Origin: Thaumarchaeota archaeon UBA223
Lineage (GTDB): Archaea > Thermoproteota > Nitrososphaeria > Nitrososphaerales > UBA57
Assembly: GCA_002495905.1 (NCBI GenBank)
Contig: DAHJ01000012.1
Location: forward strand, 1,389 to 29,274
Direction: 5' to 3'
Length of the DNA: 27,886 nt
Shown here: in pieces, positions 7,654-15,338 of the stretch
Position numbering within the stretch: position 1 is the first letter of the stretch
Layout of the letters: each line of letters begins with the position of its first letter
Notes under the pieces: generated by a model
What the model saw: only the letters and a program-made list of their open reading frames with translations
Told to the model about the DNA's origin: nothing
Database searches by the model: none
Program-made: the position numbers and the translations under genes

Positions 7654-8034
7654 ATGGCATTACCAGTAACTAGATGGGAACAAGGCTCAAGGAAATGGGT
7701 GACCGAGATGGGAGCCAGCTATAAGAAGGTGAAACTACCTACTGCTTCAGGATCTGTTCAAGATACAGCAACCGTAGGTAAAGAAGGAAACACTGAATGT
7801 AAAAATTGTGGTGAGATGTTTGAAGTATGGGGAACAAATAAAACTGCAGCTCCTAGTTATTGTAGTTTCGATTGTATGAAACAATGGTTAGATTATAATA
7901 TTGATAATCCAGGTGCTAGTGCAGATGGAATTAAAAAGAAGAAATCTTCAATGGGAATACCTGCAAATTCAAAACTTCCAATAATTCGTTGGGATACATC
8001 TACAAGAAAATGGATATCAAATAAGGCTGCATAA
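7654..8034 (+). CDS. Small zinc-binding protein with paired RW-RKW motifs
   Basis: 126 aa, family not recognised with certainty. The centre holds a Cys4 cluster, C-K-N-C-G and YCSFDC (C-x2-C ... C-x3-C), resembling TRASH-like or other treble-clef zinc/metal sites. Flanking it are two near-repeats: VTRWEQGSRKWVT at residues 5-17 and IIRWDTSTRKWIS near the C-terminus. The KKKK stretch between the finger and the second repeat is basic, so nucleic-acid or membrane-surface contact is possible (inference). It probably starts a run of plus-strand genes with the membrane protein and ABC exporter. ATG 7654 is placed by the TATA box about 26 nt upstream. Confidence 0.7.
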   Translation: MALPVTRWEQGSRKWVTEMGASYKKVKLPTASGSVQDTATVGKEGNTECKNCGEMFEVWGTNKTAAPSYCSFDCMKQWLDYNIDNPGASADGIKKKKSSMGIPANSKLPIIRWDTSTRKWISNKAA

Positions 8035-8058
8035 ATGTGAAAATAAAGGAGAACATTT

Positions 8059-8445
8059 ATGAGTAACATAGATAAAACGATTAGACGAATATTTTCTAAC
8101 AACAATATCTCTCAAAAAGTACTAACTGCAACAATATTTCTTTTCTTTAGTGGAATTTTGATTTTTCTAGATGTTGGTGGAAAATTTATGTATGGAATAC
8201 CTACAGAACTAATTTTGCCCATATACATAATACAACTAGCATTAGTACCTGCATATTTGAAAAAATATGAAATTGGATACATAATAGGCATAATAATTTC
8301 AATATTTGTAGCATTTAGTTATAGAGATGCAACGACACTAGCTAGAACTATTCCGATTATACAATATTTTTTAACATTTTTCAGTTTGTTAGCATATAGA
8401 GAAATAAAAGAACAAAAAACTGTAAAAAAGAGGTTTAGAGATTGA
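8059..8445 (+). CDS. Small integral membrane protein, unknown function
   Basis: 128 aa with four likely transmembrane helices: VLTATIFLFFSGILIFLDV, LILPIYIIQLALVPAYL, YEIGYIIGIIISIFVAF and IPIIQYFLTFFSLLAYRE. Both termini are basic and so probably cytoplasmic. A weak Shine-Dalgarno-like AAAGGAGAA lies 6-7 bases before ATG 8059. The stop overlaps the TTG start of the ABC ATPase as TTGA (8442-8445). The overlap implies coupled expression and a possible accessory role for the exporter, but no family is recognised. Confidence 0.7.
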   Translation: MSNIDKTIRRIFSNNNISQKVLTATIFLFFSGILIFLDVGGKFMYGIPTELILPIYIIQLALVPAYLKKYEIGYIIGIIISIFVAFSYRDATTLARTIPIIQYFLTFFSLLAYREIKEQKTVKKRFRD

Positions 8446-9365
8446 AGCAAAACAAAGTAATAAACATTGAAGGATTAACAAAAACATATAATGAATTCAT
8501 TGCAGTGAATGAAATTTCATTTGATGTAAATGAAGGAGAAGTATTTGCACTTTTAGGTCCAAATGGCGCAGGTAAAACTACTACAGTAGAAATAATAGAA
8601 TGTTTGAAGACACCAGATAATGGTAAAGTAGAGATATTTGGAATTAATTTAGAAGATAAAAAGAAACAGAACGAGATAAAGAGAAAAATTGGAGTGATGC
8701 CACAAAACTTCAATGCGTTTGATTGGCTGACAGTAAAAGAAAATTTAGATTATTTTAGAAAATTGTACGATAGCAAGATATCAATCGATGAATTGATTGA
8801 CCGTGTTGGATTGACAAAAAAAACTGATTCAATGTATAAAACACTATCAGGAGGAATGAAACAACGAGTGGGGATAGCAATATCGTTGATCAATGAGCCA
8901 GAATTATTGTTTCTGGATGAACCTACAGCAGGACTAGACCCACAAGCTAGACGAGAAACATGGAATTTAATAAAGAAACTAAAACAACAAGGTAAGACAA
9001 TATTTTTGACTACACATTATATGGAAGAAGCACAGGAATTGTCAGATAGAATCCTAATAATTATTGAAGGAAAGATAGTAGCAAGTGGTTCTCCAAGTAA
9101 ATTAATCGAAAATTACGGAGGAAATAAATCAATCATATTGAAAAATTGTGATAGAAAGATATTAGATAAAAATAATATTCAATATGAAAGTGATAGAGAA
9201 AGTCAGGTACAAATAACATATGACAATAATGACCAATTATTCAAAATCTTAGCATCAGTTACAGATGATCCAAATGTGGAAATTGAGATAAAAAAGCCAA
9301 ATCTTGATGAGGCATTTTTGAATTTAACAGGAAGAAGAATTAATGATGAAGGATTAGCAAAATGA
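8442..9365 (+). CDS. ABC transporter ATPase, DrrA/ABC-2 type
   Basis: ATP-hydrolysing subunit of an ABC-2 exporter, 307 aa. Walker A is GPNGAGKTTT, the Q-loop is GVMPQNFNAFDWLTV, the signature is LSGGMKQR, Walker B with its glutamate is LLFLDEPTAGLD, and the switch histidine is in TTHYMEEAQ. The C-terminal domain (from about residue 215) is the small DrrA-type extension. The start is TTG at 8442, inside a TTGA overlap with the preceding membrane gene; the stop forms ATGA with the permease start. The exported substrate cannot be inferred; related systems export drugs, lipids or glycans. Confidence 0.92.
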   Translation: MKQNKVINIEGLTKTYNEFIAVNEISFDVNEGEVFALLGPNGAGKTTTVEIIECLKTPDNGKVEIFGINLEDKKKQNEIKRKIGVMPQNFNAFDWLTVKENLDYFRKLYDSKISIDELIDRVGLTKKTDSMYKTLSGGMKQRVGIAISLINEPELLFLDEPTAGLDPQARRETWNLIKKLKQQGKTIFLTTHYMEEAQELSDRILIIIEGKIVASGSPSKLIENYGGNKSIILKNCDRKILDKNNIQYESDRESQVQITYDNNDQLFKILASVTDDPNVEIEIKKPNLDEAFLNLTGRRINDEGLAK

Positions 9366-10441
9366 GAACTGCAATAATAATTTTTACTGTTTTTAGAGGA
9401 CATTTCAAAGCATGGCAAAGAAATAAAACAACATTATTTTGGACGTTGGCATTCCCACTACTTTTAATGTTATTATTTGGAGGATTGTTTTCACTTCAAT
9501 CAGATAAAATGGATCTTTATATTGAAAATAATGACATAATTCAGAATAATCCATCTGAAACGTCATTAAGAATAATTCGCTTAATCAATCAGACTGATTC
9601 ATTCAACATATTAGAAGATGAGGGAGACATAGAAGAACAAGTTAGAACAATTGTAATTCCGAAGAATTTTGAATTAGACTTTCAAGAAGGAGATACATCA
9701 ATAAAATTAATCATGGATGATTCACATCAAACATTTTCACGTACAAATTCATTAATTAATGGAGTAATAAATTCAATGAATATTGAAAAACAAAGTGTGA
9801 AACAACCAATAACATTAATCCAAGAACAGATTTCTTCAAATGATTTAAGTTTCATAGAATATTTTGTACCTGGTGTAATAGGAATAGCAATAATGTCTAC
9901 AGGAATATTCGGAACGATTGGAACAAATACTAAATATAGGAAGAATGGCGTAATAAAGAAACTAGCAACCACGCCTCTGTCAAAATTTGAATGGATAATT
10001 GGATTAGTTTTATATCACATACTAATTGGAATAATTTCTACAAGTGTGATATTAACTGTTGCAGTATTAGTATTTAGTATAAACATAGTTCTAAACCCAT
10101 TAATCATCTTACTAATCATATCTGGAGCATTAACATTTCCAGGAATAGGCATGATTATTTCAACTGTTGTTAGAGAGGAAGAGGAAGCAGATGCGGCAGG
10201 TAATGTGGTAACATTTCCTATGTTGTTTTTAGCAGGAACATTTTTCCCATTAGAAACTATGCCAACGTTTATTCAACTTTTCGCAAAAACGCTTCCTTTA
10301 ACATATCTAAACAATGGGTTAAGAGAGATAATGGTTTTTGGAAACTATCAAGCAGCTTTGTGGAATTGTGTCATTGTTTTTGCGATAGGAATTATTGCCA
10401 TTGCAATATCAATGAAAGTAACTAAATGGACAGATTTGTAA
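9362..10441 (+). CDS. ABC-2 type transporter permease
   Basis: 359 aa membrane partner of the ATPase, overlapping it by 4 bp (ATGA). One helix lies near residues 24-41 (LFWTLAFPLLLMLLFGGL). A soluble extracytoplasmic domain follows to about residue 160, then five further helices: VPGVIGIAIMSTGIFGTIG, WIIGLVLYHILIGIISTSV, PLIILLIISGALTFPGIGMI, FPMLFLAGTFFPL and a final one (NCVIVFAIGIIAIAISM). This is the DrrB/YhgE-like arrangement. The segment TFFPLETMPTFIQLFAKTLPL is characteristic of ABC-2 permeases. It probably dimerises with two copies of the ATPase. Confidence 0.9.
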   Translation: MRTAIIIFTVFRGHFKAWQRNKTTLFWTLAFPLLLMLLFGGLFSLQSDKMDLYIENNDIIQNNPSETSLRIIRLINQTDSFNILEDEGDIEEQVRTIVIPKNFELDFQEGDTSIKLIMDDSHQTFSRTNSLINGVINSMNIEKQSVKQPITLIQEQISSNDLSFIEYFVPGVIGIAIMSTGIFGTIGTNTKYRKNGVIKKLATTPLSKFEWIIGLVLYHILIGIISTSVILTVAVLVFSINIVLNPLIILLIISGALTFPGIGMIISTVVREEEEADAAGNVVTFPMLFLAGTFFPLETMPTFIQLFAKTLPLTYLNNGLREIMVFGNYQAALWNCVIVFAIGIIAIAISMKVTKWTDL

Positions 10442-10463
10442 AACAGATTGTAATGAAATAGAC

Positions 10464-11384
10464 ATGATTACAATAATCACAGGAGGAACAGGATCAATTA
10501 AATTATTAAGAGGATTAGATTCAATCGTTAATGAAAATATGAATATTATTGTAAATGTAGGAGATAATATCAATTTATTTGGATATTATATTTGTCCAGA
10601 TATAGATACGACAATATATGGATTGTCAAACAGGTTAGATGTAGAAAGAGGATGGGGAATAAAAGGAGATACATTTAATTTTCTTGAATCAATAAAAGAA
10701 GATTCAAAAGAATCGTGGTTTCAAATAGGAGATAAGGATTTGGAGACGCATGTTAAAAGAACTAATTTGAAAAATAACGGATTAAATCTTTCAGAGATAA
10801 CAAAGAGATTAAGTGAAGATTTCAAAATCAGGCATAGAATTATGCCTGCGTCAAATGACAAAATTGAAACGACAATAATTTCAAATGATGACGAGATGCA
10901 TCTTCAAGAATTTTGGGTAAAGAATAAAGGAAAACTTGACATATCAGATGTAAAATATAAAGGAATAGACAATGCAAAACCAGCAGAAGGGGTAATCAAA
11001 TCAATTAAGGAAGCAGATAAGATAATTATTACTCCGGGTAACCCAATATCAAGTATTGGTCCAACTATTTTTATTAAAGAAATTAAAAAGGCATTACAAA
11101 AAAGTCGGTCTAAAAAGATACTAGTTAGTCCTATAATACATAAGAAACCAGTAAGCGGACCAGCAGGAAAGATGTTTACAGCAAAAGGTTATGATATTTC
11201 AGTAACAGGATTAACCAAATATTATAAAGATTTTATCACTGATATTGTGATAGATAATACAGATATTGATGAAAAGAAGGAGATTGAGAAAATGCAGAAG
11301 ATTACACATGTAAGAAACATATTAATGAGAAATAAGCAAGAAGAGGTGCGTTTAGCAAAGGAAGTAATGAATATTACAAAATGA
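10464..11384 (+). CDS. cofD: 2-phospho-L-lactate transferase (F420 biosynthesis)
   Basis: Joins the phospholactate (or related) moiety from its guanylyl derivative to the deazaflavin Fo, giving F420-0. 306 aa, the family length. The N-terminal TIITGGTGSIKLLRGL is the glycine-rich nucleotide site; VNVGDNINLFGYYICPDIDT holds the conserved Asp/Asn residues that position Fo. ITPGNPISSIGPTI is the other hallmark motif. It starts 22 bp after the permease stop, so it may be read through from the exporter genes. It overlaps cofC by 4 bp (ATGA at 11381), placing two consecutive F420 steps in one coupled pair. Confidence 0.93.
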   Translation: MITIITGGTGSIKLLRGLDSIVNENMNIIVNVGDNINLFGYYICPDIDTTIYGLSNRLDVERGWGIKGDTFNFLESIKEDSKESWFQIGDKDLETHVKRTNLKNNGLNLSEITKRLSEDFKIRHRIMPASNDKIETTIISNDDEMHLQEFWVKNKGKLDISDVKYKGIDNAKPAEGVIKSIKEADKIIITPGNPISSIGPTIFIKEIKKALQKSRSKKILVSPIIHKKPVSGPAGKMFTAKGYDISVTGLTKYYKDFITDIVIDNTDIDEKKEIEKMQKITHVRNILMRNKQEEVRLAKEVMNITK

Positions 11385-12019
11385 AGATTGGAGGAATCAT
11401 ACCTGTTAAGAAATTCGATGACAGTAAAAATAGGTTGTCGTCTTTTTTTACATTAGAAGAAAAGAAAGAACTTGTTAAATGTATGCTATTTGATGTCTGT
11501 GATGTATTAGTTAGATCAAGCTACATAAACGAGATAGTAATAGTAACATCCGAGAATGAGATATCACAATATGAAAATTATGAACAAATAATACGTTTAG
11601 AAGAAAATCACAATAGTGGAGTAAATAATGCAGTAGAAATTGGGAATAAATATTTTATAAAAAAAGGATTTGATGCAACAATTGTAATTCCAGGAGACAT
11701 ACCATTAATTAATAATCAAGTGTTGGAGAAAGTATTTGAGTATACAAATGAAAATCAAGTAATAATTACGCCATCAATAAGAGAAGATGGAACAAATTTG
11801 TTATTTAGAAGTCCGCCAGACATTATGCAAACTTCATACGATAATAATAGTTATTCATCACATCTTGAGATGATAAATGACAATAATTTGCAGTATTCAG
11901 TTTATTTAGAAGATGCAATAAGATTAGATTTAGATGAACCCAGGGATATTGATATAATTAATTCGAAATTGTCAGATTCTCGAACAAAGGACATACTAGA
12001 GAAAATAATTAAGCATTAG
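11381..12019 (+). CDS. cofC: 2-phospho-L-lactate guanylyltransferase (F420 biosynthesis)
   Basis: Activates phospholactate (or phosphoenolpyruvate in some lineages) with GTP for CofD. 212 aa with a nucleotidyltransferase fold: GGIIPVKKFDDSKNRLSSFF carries the G-x3-P-x-K-x-SK-RL nucleotide-binding pattern, and IPGDIPLI holds the metal-binding aspartate. Later motifs ITPSIREDGTNLLF and LDLDEPRDI match CofC. It is coupled to cofD through ATGA. It ends 3 bp from the convergent acylphosphatase stop, leaving no room for a separate terminator. Confidence 0.92.
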   Translation: MKIGGIIPVKKFDDSKNRLSSFFTLEEKKELVKCMLFDVCDVLVRSSYINEIVIVTSENEISQYENYEQIIRLEENHNSGVNNAVEIGNKYFIKKGFDATIVIPGDIPLINNQVLEKVFEYTNENQVIITPSIREDGTNLLFRSPPDIMQTSYDNNSYSSHLEMINDNNLQYSVYLEDAIRLDLDEPRDIDIINSKLSDSRTKDILEKIIKH

Positions 12020-12022
12020 AAT

Positions 12023-12298
12023 TTAAGATATAATCTCAAACAAGGAATATTCGTTATTGTCATCAGGATATGTTACAAGAACGTCTGATACTTGACTCCA
12101 CGGAGTGCCTCGTCGAGTTATATCAATTAATTTATCAATATTTTCTTGAGAACCGTAAAATAATGCCTCGACACTGCCGTCATCATGGTTTTTCACCCAT
12201 CCAGTAACATTATTTTTCATAGCACGATTTCTAACAAATGCACGAAAGCCCACGCCTTGAACTTTTCCAGTGATTATCAGTCGTGCAATTTTATTCAT
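12023..12298 (-). CDS. acyP: Acylphosphatase
   Basis: Small alpha/beta hydrolase (91 aa, full family length) that cleaves carboxyl-phosphate bonds. Signature 1, GKVQGVGFRAFV, holds the phosphate-binding loop and catalytic Arg; signature 2, GWVKNHDDGSVEALFYG, holds the catalytic Asn. It is on the opposite strand to its neighbours and convergent with cofC. The 55 bp between its start and the M20 gene hold promoters for both directions. Confidence 0.94.
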   Translation of the reverse strand: MNKIARLIITGKVQGVGFRAFVRNRAMKNNVTGWVKNHDDGSVEALFYGSQENIDKLIDITRRGTPWSQVSDVLVTYPDDNNEYSLFEIIS

Positions 12299-12321
12299 CA
12301 GATATAATATATCGGCAACGG

Positions 12322-12329
12322 TTATAAAA
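12322..12329 (+). promoter_or_regulatory. TATA box of the M20 deacylase gene
   Basis: TTATAAAA is centred about 27 nt before TTG 12354 and so supports that TTG as a leaderless start codon. Confidence 0.55.
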
Positions 12330-12353
12330 TCTGTTTATACTAATTAAATAAAC

Positions 12354-13532
12354 TTGAATTTAGACATTAAGTCAAAGATAAAAGAAGAAGAAATAACAAA
12401 TCTTGCACAAGAACTGATAAAAATTCCAAGTGATGAAACCGCAGGAGAAAAAGAAGTTTGTGAATATTTAAAAAATGTTTTAAAATCTTTAGGAATGAAA
12501 GTATGGTTACAAGAAGTTTTGCCAAACAGACCCAATATAATTGCGGAGGTAGTTGGAGACAAGGTAGGCAAATCTTTAATGTTTAATGGGCATATTGATA
12601 CGGTTCCAATAGGAAATATAGAAAAATGGAGTGTGGATCCTTATTCAGCGATAATCAAAAATGGGAAATTATTTGGAAGAGGGGCAACAGACATGAAGGG
12701 TTCAATTGCATCAATGATAATAGCAATAAAATTCATCATGAATAACTTAGAGACATTCAATGGTAAAATAATATTTACTGGTGTAATGGCTGAAGAAACA
12801 ACTGGCTTGGGAACACAGAAAATAGTTGAAGAAAACATAAAAGCAGATATGGCAATAGTAGGTGAACCGTCGGACGAAAAAATTTATAGAGCGCATAAAG
12901 GTACAATGTGGTTTAATCTGTTTACCTATGGAAAATTAGAACATTCCAGTGAATCGAATTCAGAATCTAACAATGCTATAATGAATATGATGAAATTAAT
13001 AACAGAGATTAATGAGATTGGTAAAGAATTAGAAACAATTGAGAACAACTTAGTAGGTCATCCATCAATTAATATTGGATTGATAGAAGGAGGTACTAAA
13101 CAAAATATGATTGCAGATTCATGTAAAATATCAATAGATAGGAGGACATTACCCGAAGAAAAACCAGATGATATATTAGATAAACTAAGAATGAGATTCA
13201 ATGAACTAAGAAGTGTAGACGATAGATTAAGATTTAACCTAGAGATAGATACAATTAGAGAAGCAGTAGAAGTTGCAGAATCGGAACAAATAGTTCAAGA
13301 GGTAAAAAATGCAGTAAACAAAATAGTAAATAAAGTTCCAACAATATCAGGAATGAAAGCTACAACAGATATGTCAATTTTAGTAAATCAAGGAAATATA
13401 CCCGCAGTAATTTATGGACCAGGATTTATCAAACAAGCACATACAATTGACGAGTTTGTTGAAGTAAAAAGGCTAGTAGAATCATCACAAGTATATGCAA
13501 AATTATTATTAAACATATTAATGAATAATTGA
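12354..13532 (+). CDS. M20 family metallopeptidase/deacylase (ArgE/DapE/LysK-like)
   Basis: Two-zinc amidohydrolase, 392 aa. Ligands and catalytic residues are in FNGHIDTVP (H-x-D), GRGATDMKGS (bridging D), AEETTGLGT (catalytic E and ligand E), IVGEPSD (ligand) and FIKQAHTIDE (final H). The insertion between them, with SIDRRTLP, is the dimerisation lid. Members deacylate acetylornithine, succinyl-diaminopimelate or LysW-linked lysine/ornithine, or cleave dipeptides. With no arginine or lysine genes nearby, the substrate stays open. The start is TTG 12354, supported by the TATA box at 12322-12329. Confidence 0.88.
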   Translation: MNLDIKSKIKEEEITNLAQELIKIPSDETAGEKEVCEYLKNVLKSLGMKVWLQEVLPNRPNIIAEVVGDKVGKSLMFNGHIDTVPIGNIEKWSVDPYSAIIKNGKLFGRGATDMKGSIASMIIAIKFIMNNLETFNGKIIFTGVMAEETTGLGTQKIVEENIKADMAIVGEPSDEKIYRAHKGTMWFNLFTYGKLEHSSESNSESNNAIMNMMKLITEINEIGKELETIENNLVGHPSINIGLIEGGTKQNMIADSCKISIDRRTLPEEKPDDILDKLRMRFNELRSVDDRLRFNLEIDTIREAVEVAESEQIVQEVKNAVNKIVNKVPTISGMKATTDMSILVNQGNIPAVIYGPGFIKQAHTIDEFVEVKRLVESSQVYAKLLLNILMNN

Positions 13533-13592
13533 TTTTTCATGCAACTTTAAATCAATCTTCATACTTTTTTATTGTAGGCCGTCTGTACACGT

Positions 13593-13694
13593 GGCCGATT
13601 ATTAGTCAATTCGTGGTGTAGTTGGTAGCATAGGACCCTGTGGATCAACAAAGCAGATAGGTTCAGGTCGTGGGTTCGAAACCCACCGGCGGCC
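13593..13694 (+). tRNA. tRNA-His(GTG) with two introns
   Basis: Encoded G(-1) at 13593 pairs with C73 at 13694, the histidine hallmark. Acceptor strand GGCCG (13593-13597) plus TCG (13611-13613) pairs with 13687-13693 and C13694. D-stem GTGT/GCAT (13616-13631), anticodon stem GGACC/GGTTC (13633-13637, 13660-13664), variable AGGTC, T-arm GTGGG-TTCGAAA-CCCAC (13670-13686). Intron 1 (13598-13610, 13 nt) splits the acceptor stem after position 4; its motif is CACG/CGTG outer helix, TGGC/GTCA central helix and bulges CGA and ATT. Intron 2 (13644-13658, 15 nt) is canonical 37/38, with CTGT/GCAG and bulges GGA and ATA. The joined loop reads CTGTGGA, anticodon GTG. Confidence 0.9.
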
Positions 13695-13738
13695 TTCATT
13701 ATCGAGCAATTAAAAAACAACAAAAATATTTATGATGT

Positions 13739-14089
13739 ATGAGAAAAGAAATTTTCTTTACTTTAGCAATATTATCAATAGTTTTCATAATCGGATTTGT
13801 TAGTCTGGGGGGAGACAAAATAGTTTTAGTTAACAGATTTGAGTATCAGCCTGAAGATATCACAATAAAAAAAGGATCCAGTGTGCATTGGTTTAATGTG
13901 GACCTGGAAGGACATAATATTACTACTGATAGAGGTAGAAATAAAGACAATAATTTAGGATTAGACATAGAATTATCAAAAGATTTGGATACTTTAAGAT
14001 TAATTTCTTATGAATTTAATGAAGAAGGAGAATTTCAATACTATTGTTCATTACATCCTTACATGACGGGTAGAATCATTATAAAATAA
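13739..14089 (+). CDS. Membrane-anchored cupredoxin (plastocyanin-like)
   Basis: 116 aa. One N-terminal hydrophobic segment (FFTLAILSIVFIIGFVSLGG) acts as a signal anchor, placing a blue-copper domain outside the membrane. Type 1 copper ligands are all visible: His in LEGHNITT, then Cys, His and Met in YYCSLHPYMTG. It is expected to carry single electrons; such proteins are abundant in Thaumarchaeota, where they may replace cytochrome c. No partner oxidase is in the window. ATG 13739 lies about 27 nt after the AT-rich AATTAAAAAA element at 13709-13718, consistent with a leaderless transcript. Confidence 0.9.
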   Translation: MRKEIFFTLAILSIVFIIGFVSLGGDKIVLVNRFEYQPEDITIKKGSSVHWFNVDLEGHNITTDRGRNKDNNLGLDIELSKDLDTLRLISYEFNEEGEFQYYCSLHPYMTGRIIIK

Positions 14090-14100
14090 TTTAGAAAGAA

Positions 14101-14110
14101 TTTTTAATAA
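14101..14110 (+). promoter_or_regulatory. Putative TATA box for the intergenic RNA
   Basis: TTTTTAATAA is centred about 26 nt before 14131, where the foldable G+C-rich element begins, and about 180 nt before the next start codon. Confidence 0.45.
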
Positions 14111-14127
14111 TTTAGTATTAAGAAATA

Positions 14128-14201
14128 TACGTGTGGTGTCCGTTGCATCGACGGGCAATCTGGACTCTCATTTGAGGATGAAGAATCATGCGGACATCGT
14201 A
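14128..14201 (+). ncRNA. Candidate structured small RNA, family unknown
   Basis: The 198-bp gap between the cupredoxin and CorA-like genes contains a block near 50% G+C in otherwise AT-rich DNA. It folds as a closed structure: outer stem TACG (14128-14131) with CGTA (14198-14201), then TGTCCG (14137-14142) with CGGACA (14191-14196). Inside are two hairpins, TTGC/GCAA (14143-14146, 14155-14158) and CTCA/TGAG (14167-14170, 14173-14176). A TATA-like element sits at the right distance upstream. There is no T-loop or plausible cloverleaf, so it is not an ordinary tRNA. C/D boxes are not convincing. An ACA at 14201-14203 just after the stem leaves an H/ACA guide RNA possible. Confidence 0.45.
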
Positions 14202-14286
14202 CAATTAATCATTATACAGAAATAACGACGTTTTCGATAGTTAATAATATAATATATAACAAATTATAATTAAGTAGTGAATATCA

Positions 14287-15300
14287 ATGATAAAAAATAT
14301 GAAGCTCGCTGCAATCGCAAAAGATGGAGTTCCAATAAAAGATAATATCAAAAATATCAGTGAGATAAGACCAAATATTGATGAATTTTCATTATCATGG
14401 TTAGAATGTGTTGTTGATGATGTAAAAACAGGTTCCAAAGAGATTGCCAAAGAATTTGGAATACCATTAGAACCAGCATCAGTATTGGGAGGATATTATT
14501 CGAATTATGAAGATGCAGGAGATGTATTGGGAATAACAGTGCCGCTAATCAAGTTTTCAGGAGGAACGGTAGACCCATTATCAGTTTTAATTTATATTGC
14601 CAGAGATAAGATAATTTCAATTCACGATGAAGAAGCTGAGAAATTACTTCGTCTTTCTGGATTTGCAGAAGGAATAATGAAAAAACTTCCAAATAGTAAA
14701 GGTGCATGGGCAGATAGACAAACGATACTATTTGCAAGAATTATTGATGAAATTTCAGAACGAAATTATGATACTTTAAGATTAATAGTTGAAAAAGCTC
14801 AAACATTAGAAATTGAAATGACTGACGAAAAGACAATGAGTAAAGATATAGCAGAAGAAATGTCCAATATAAAAAGATCGATAATTACATTTTTGACTGC
14901 AGTATGGGCAACTCATACAACAGTACATTCGTTAAGATACGGCGATCCTGAGATGTTGAGTGATAAAGATGAAATATTATCAAGATTTGATATGATATTA
15001 GCAGATTTAGATAGACAAATTCAATTAGCAGAACAAGTACTTGAAGTTCTAGCAACTGGAGTAAACGTTATACAAACAAATATTACAAATCGTCTATCTA
15101 CAATAATTCTTTGGTTAACGGTAATAGGTACAGCAGTATTAGTACCTAATACATTAGCTACAGTTTTTGCGATAATACCTGAACCTGCATCAATGTTTTC
15201 GATTTTATTGAATATTCTAGTAATTTCTACACTTGCGTCTTCAGTAATTGCATACTTGGGTGCAAAACGAATTTTAGGCACAAAAAGACGGAAGAAATAG
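14287..15300 (+). CDS. CorA-like divalent-cation transporter homologue lacking the GMN motif
   Basis: 337 aa. A large cytoplasmic domain rich in helices (to about residue 265) precedes two C-terminal transmembrane helices (near STIILWLTVIGTAVLVPNT and FSILLNILVISTLASSVIAY) and a basic tail (GTKRRKK). This is the CorA/ZntB topology, in which pentamers form an ion channel. The loop after the first helix normally carries G-M-N, the selectivity filter; here the aligned residues read I-I-P after VPNTLATVFA. Transport, if any, may have altered specificity. The long helix ending in QLAEQVLEVLATGVNVIQTN is the stalk. An ATATATAAC element at 14250-14258 is a likely promoter. Confidence 0.75.
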   Translation: MIKNMKLAAIAKDGVPIKDNIKNISEIRPNIDEFSLSWLECVVDDVKTGSKEIAKEFGIPLEPASVLGGYYSNYEDAGDVLGITVPLIKFSGGTVDPLSVLIYIARDKIISIHDEEAEKLLRLSGFAEGIMKKLPNSKGAWADRQTILFARIIDEISERNYDTLRLIVEKAQTLEIEMTDEKTMSKDIAEEMSNIKRSIITFLTAVWATHTTVHSLRYGDPEMLSDKDEILSRFDMILADLDRQIQLAEQVLEVLATGVNVIQTNITNRLSTIILWLTVIGTAVLVPNTLATVFAIIPEPASMFSILLNILVISTLASSVIAYLGAKRILGTKRRKK

Positions 15301-15338
15301 ACAAGATTCATTAAGAATTACATCCAATATACAAACAG

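Noticed and set aside
14128..14201. Further intron-bearing tRNA
   Set aside because: No T-loop consensus on either strand. On the minus strand the outer stem is followed by CCA, but no D, anticodon and T arms could be formed.
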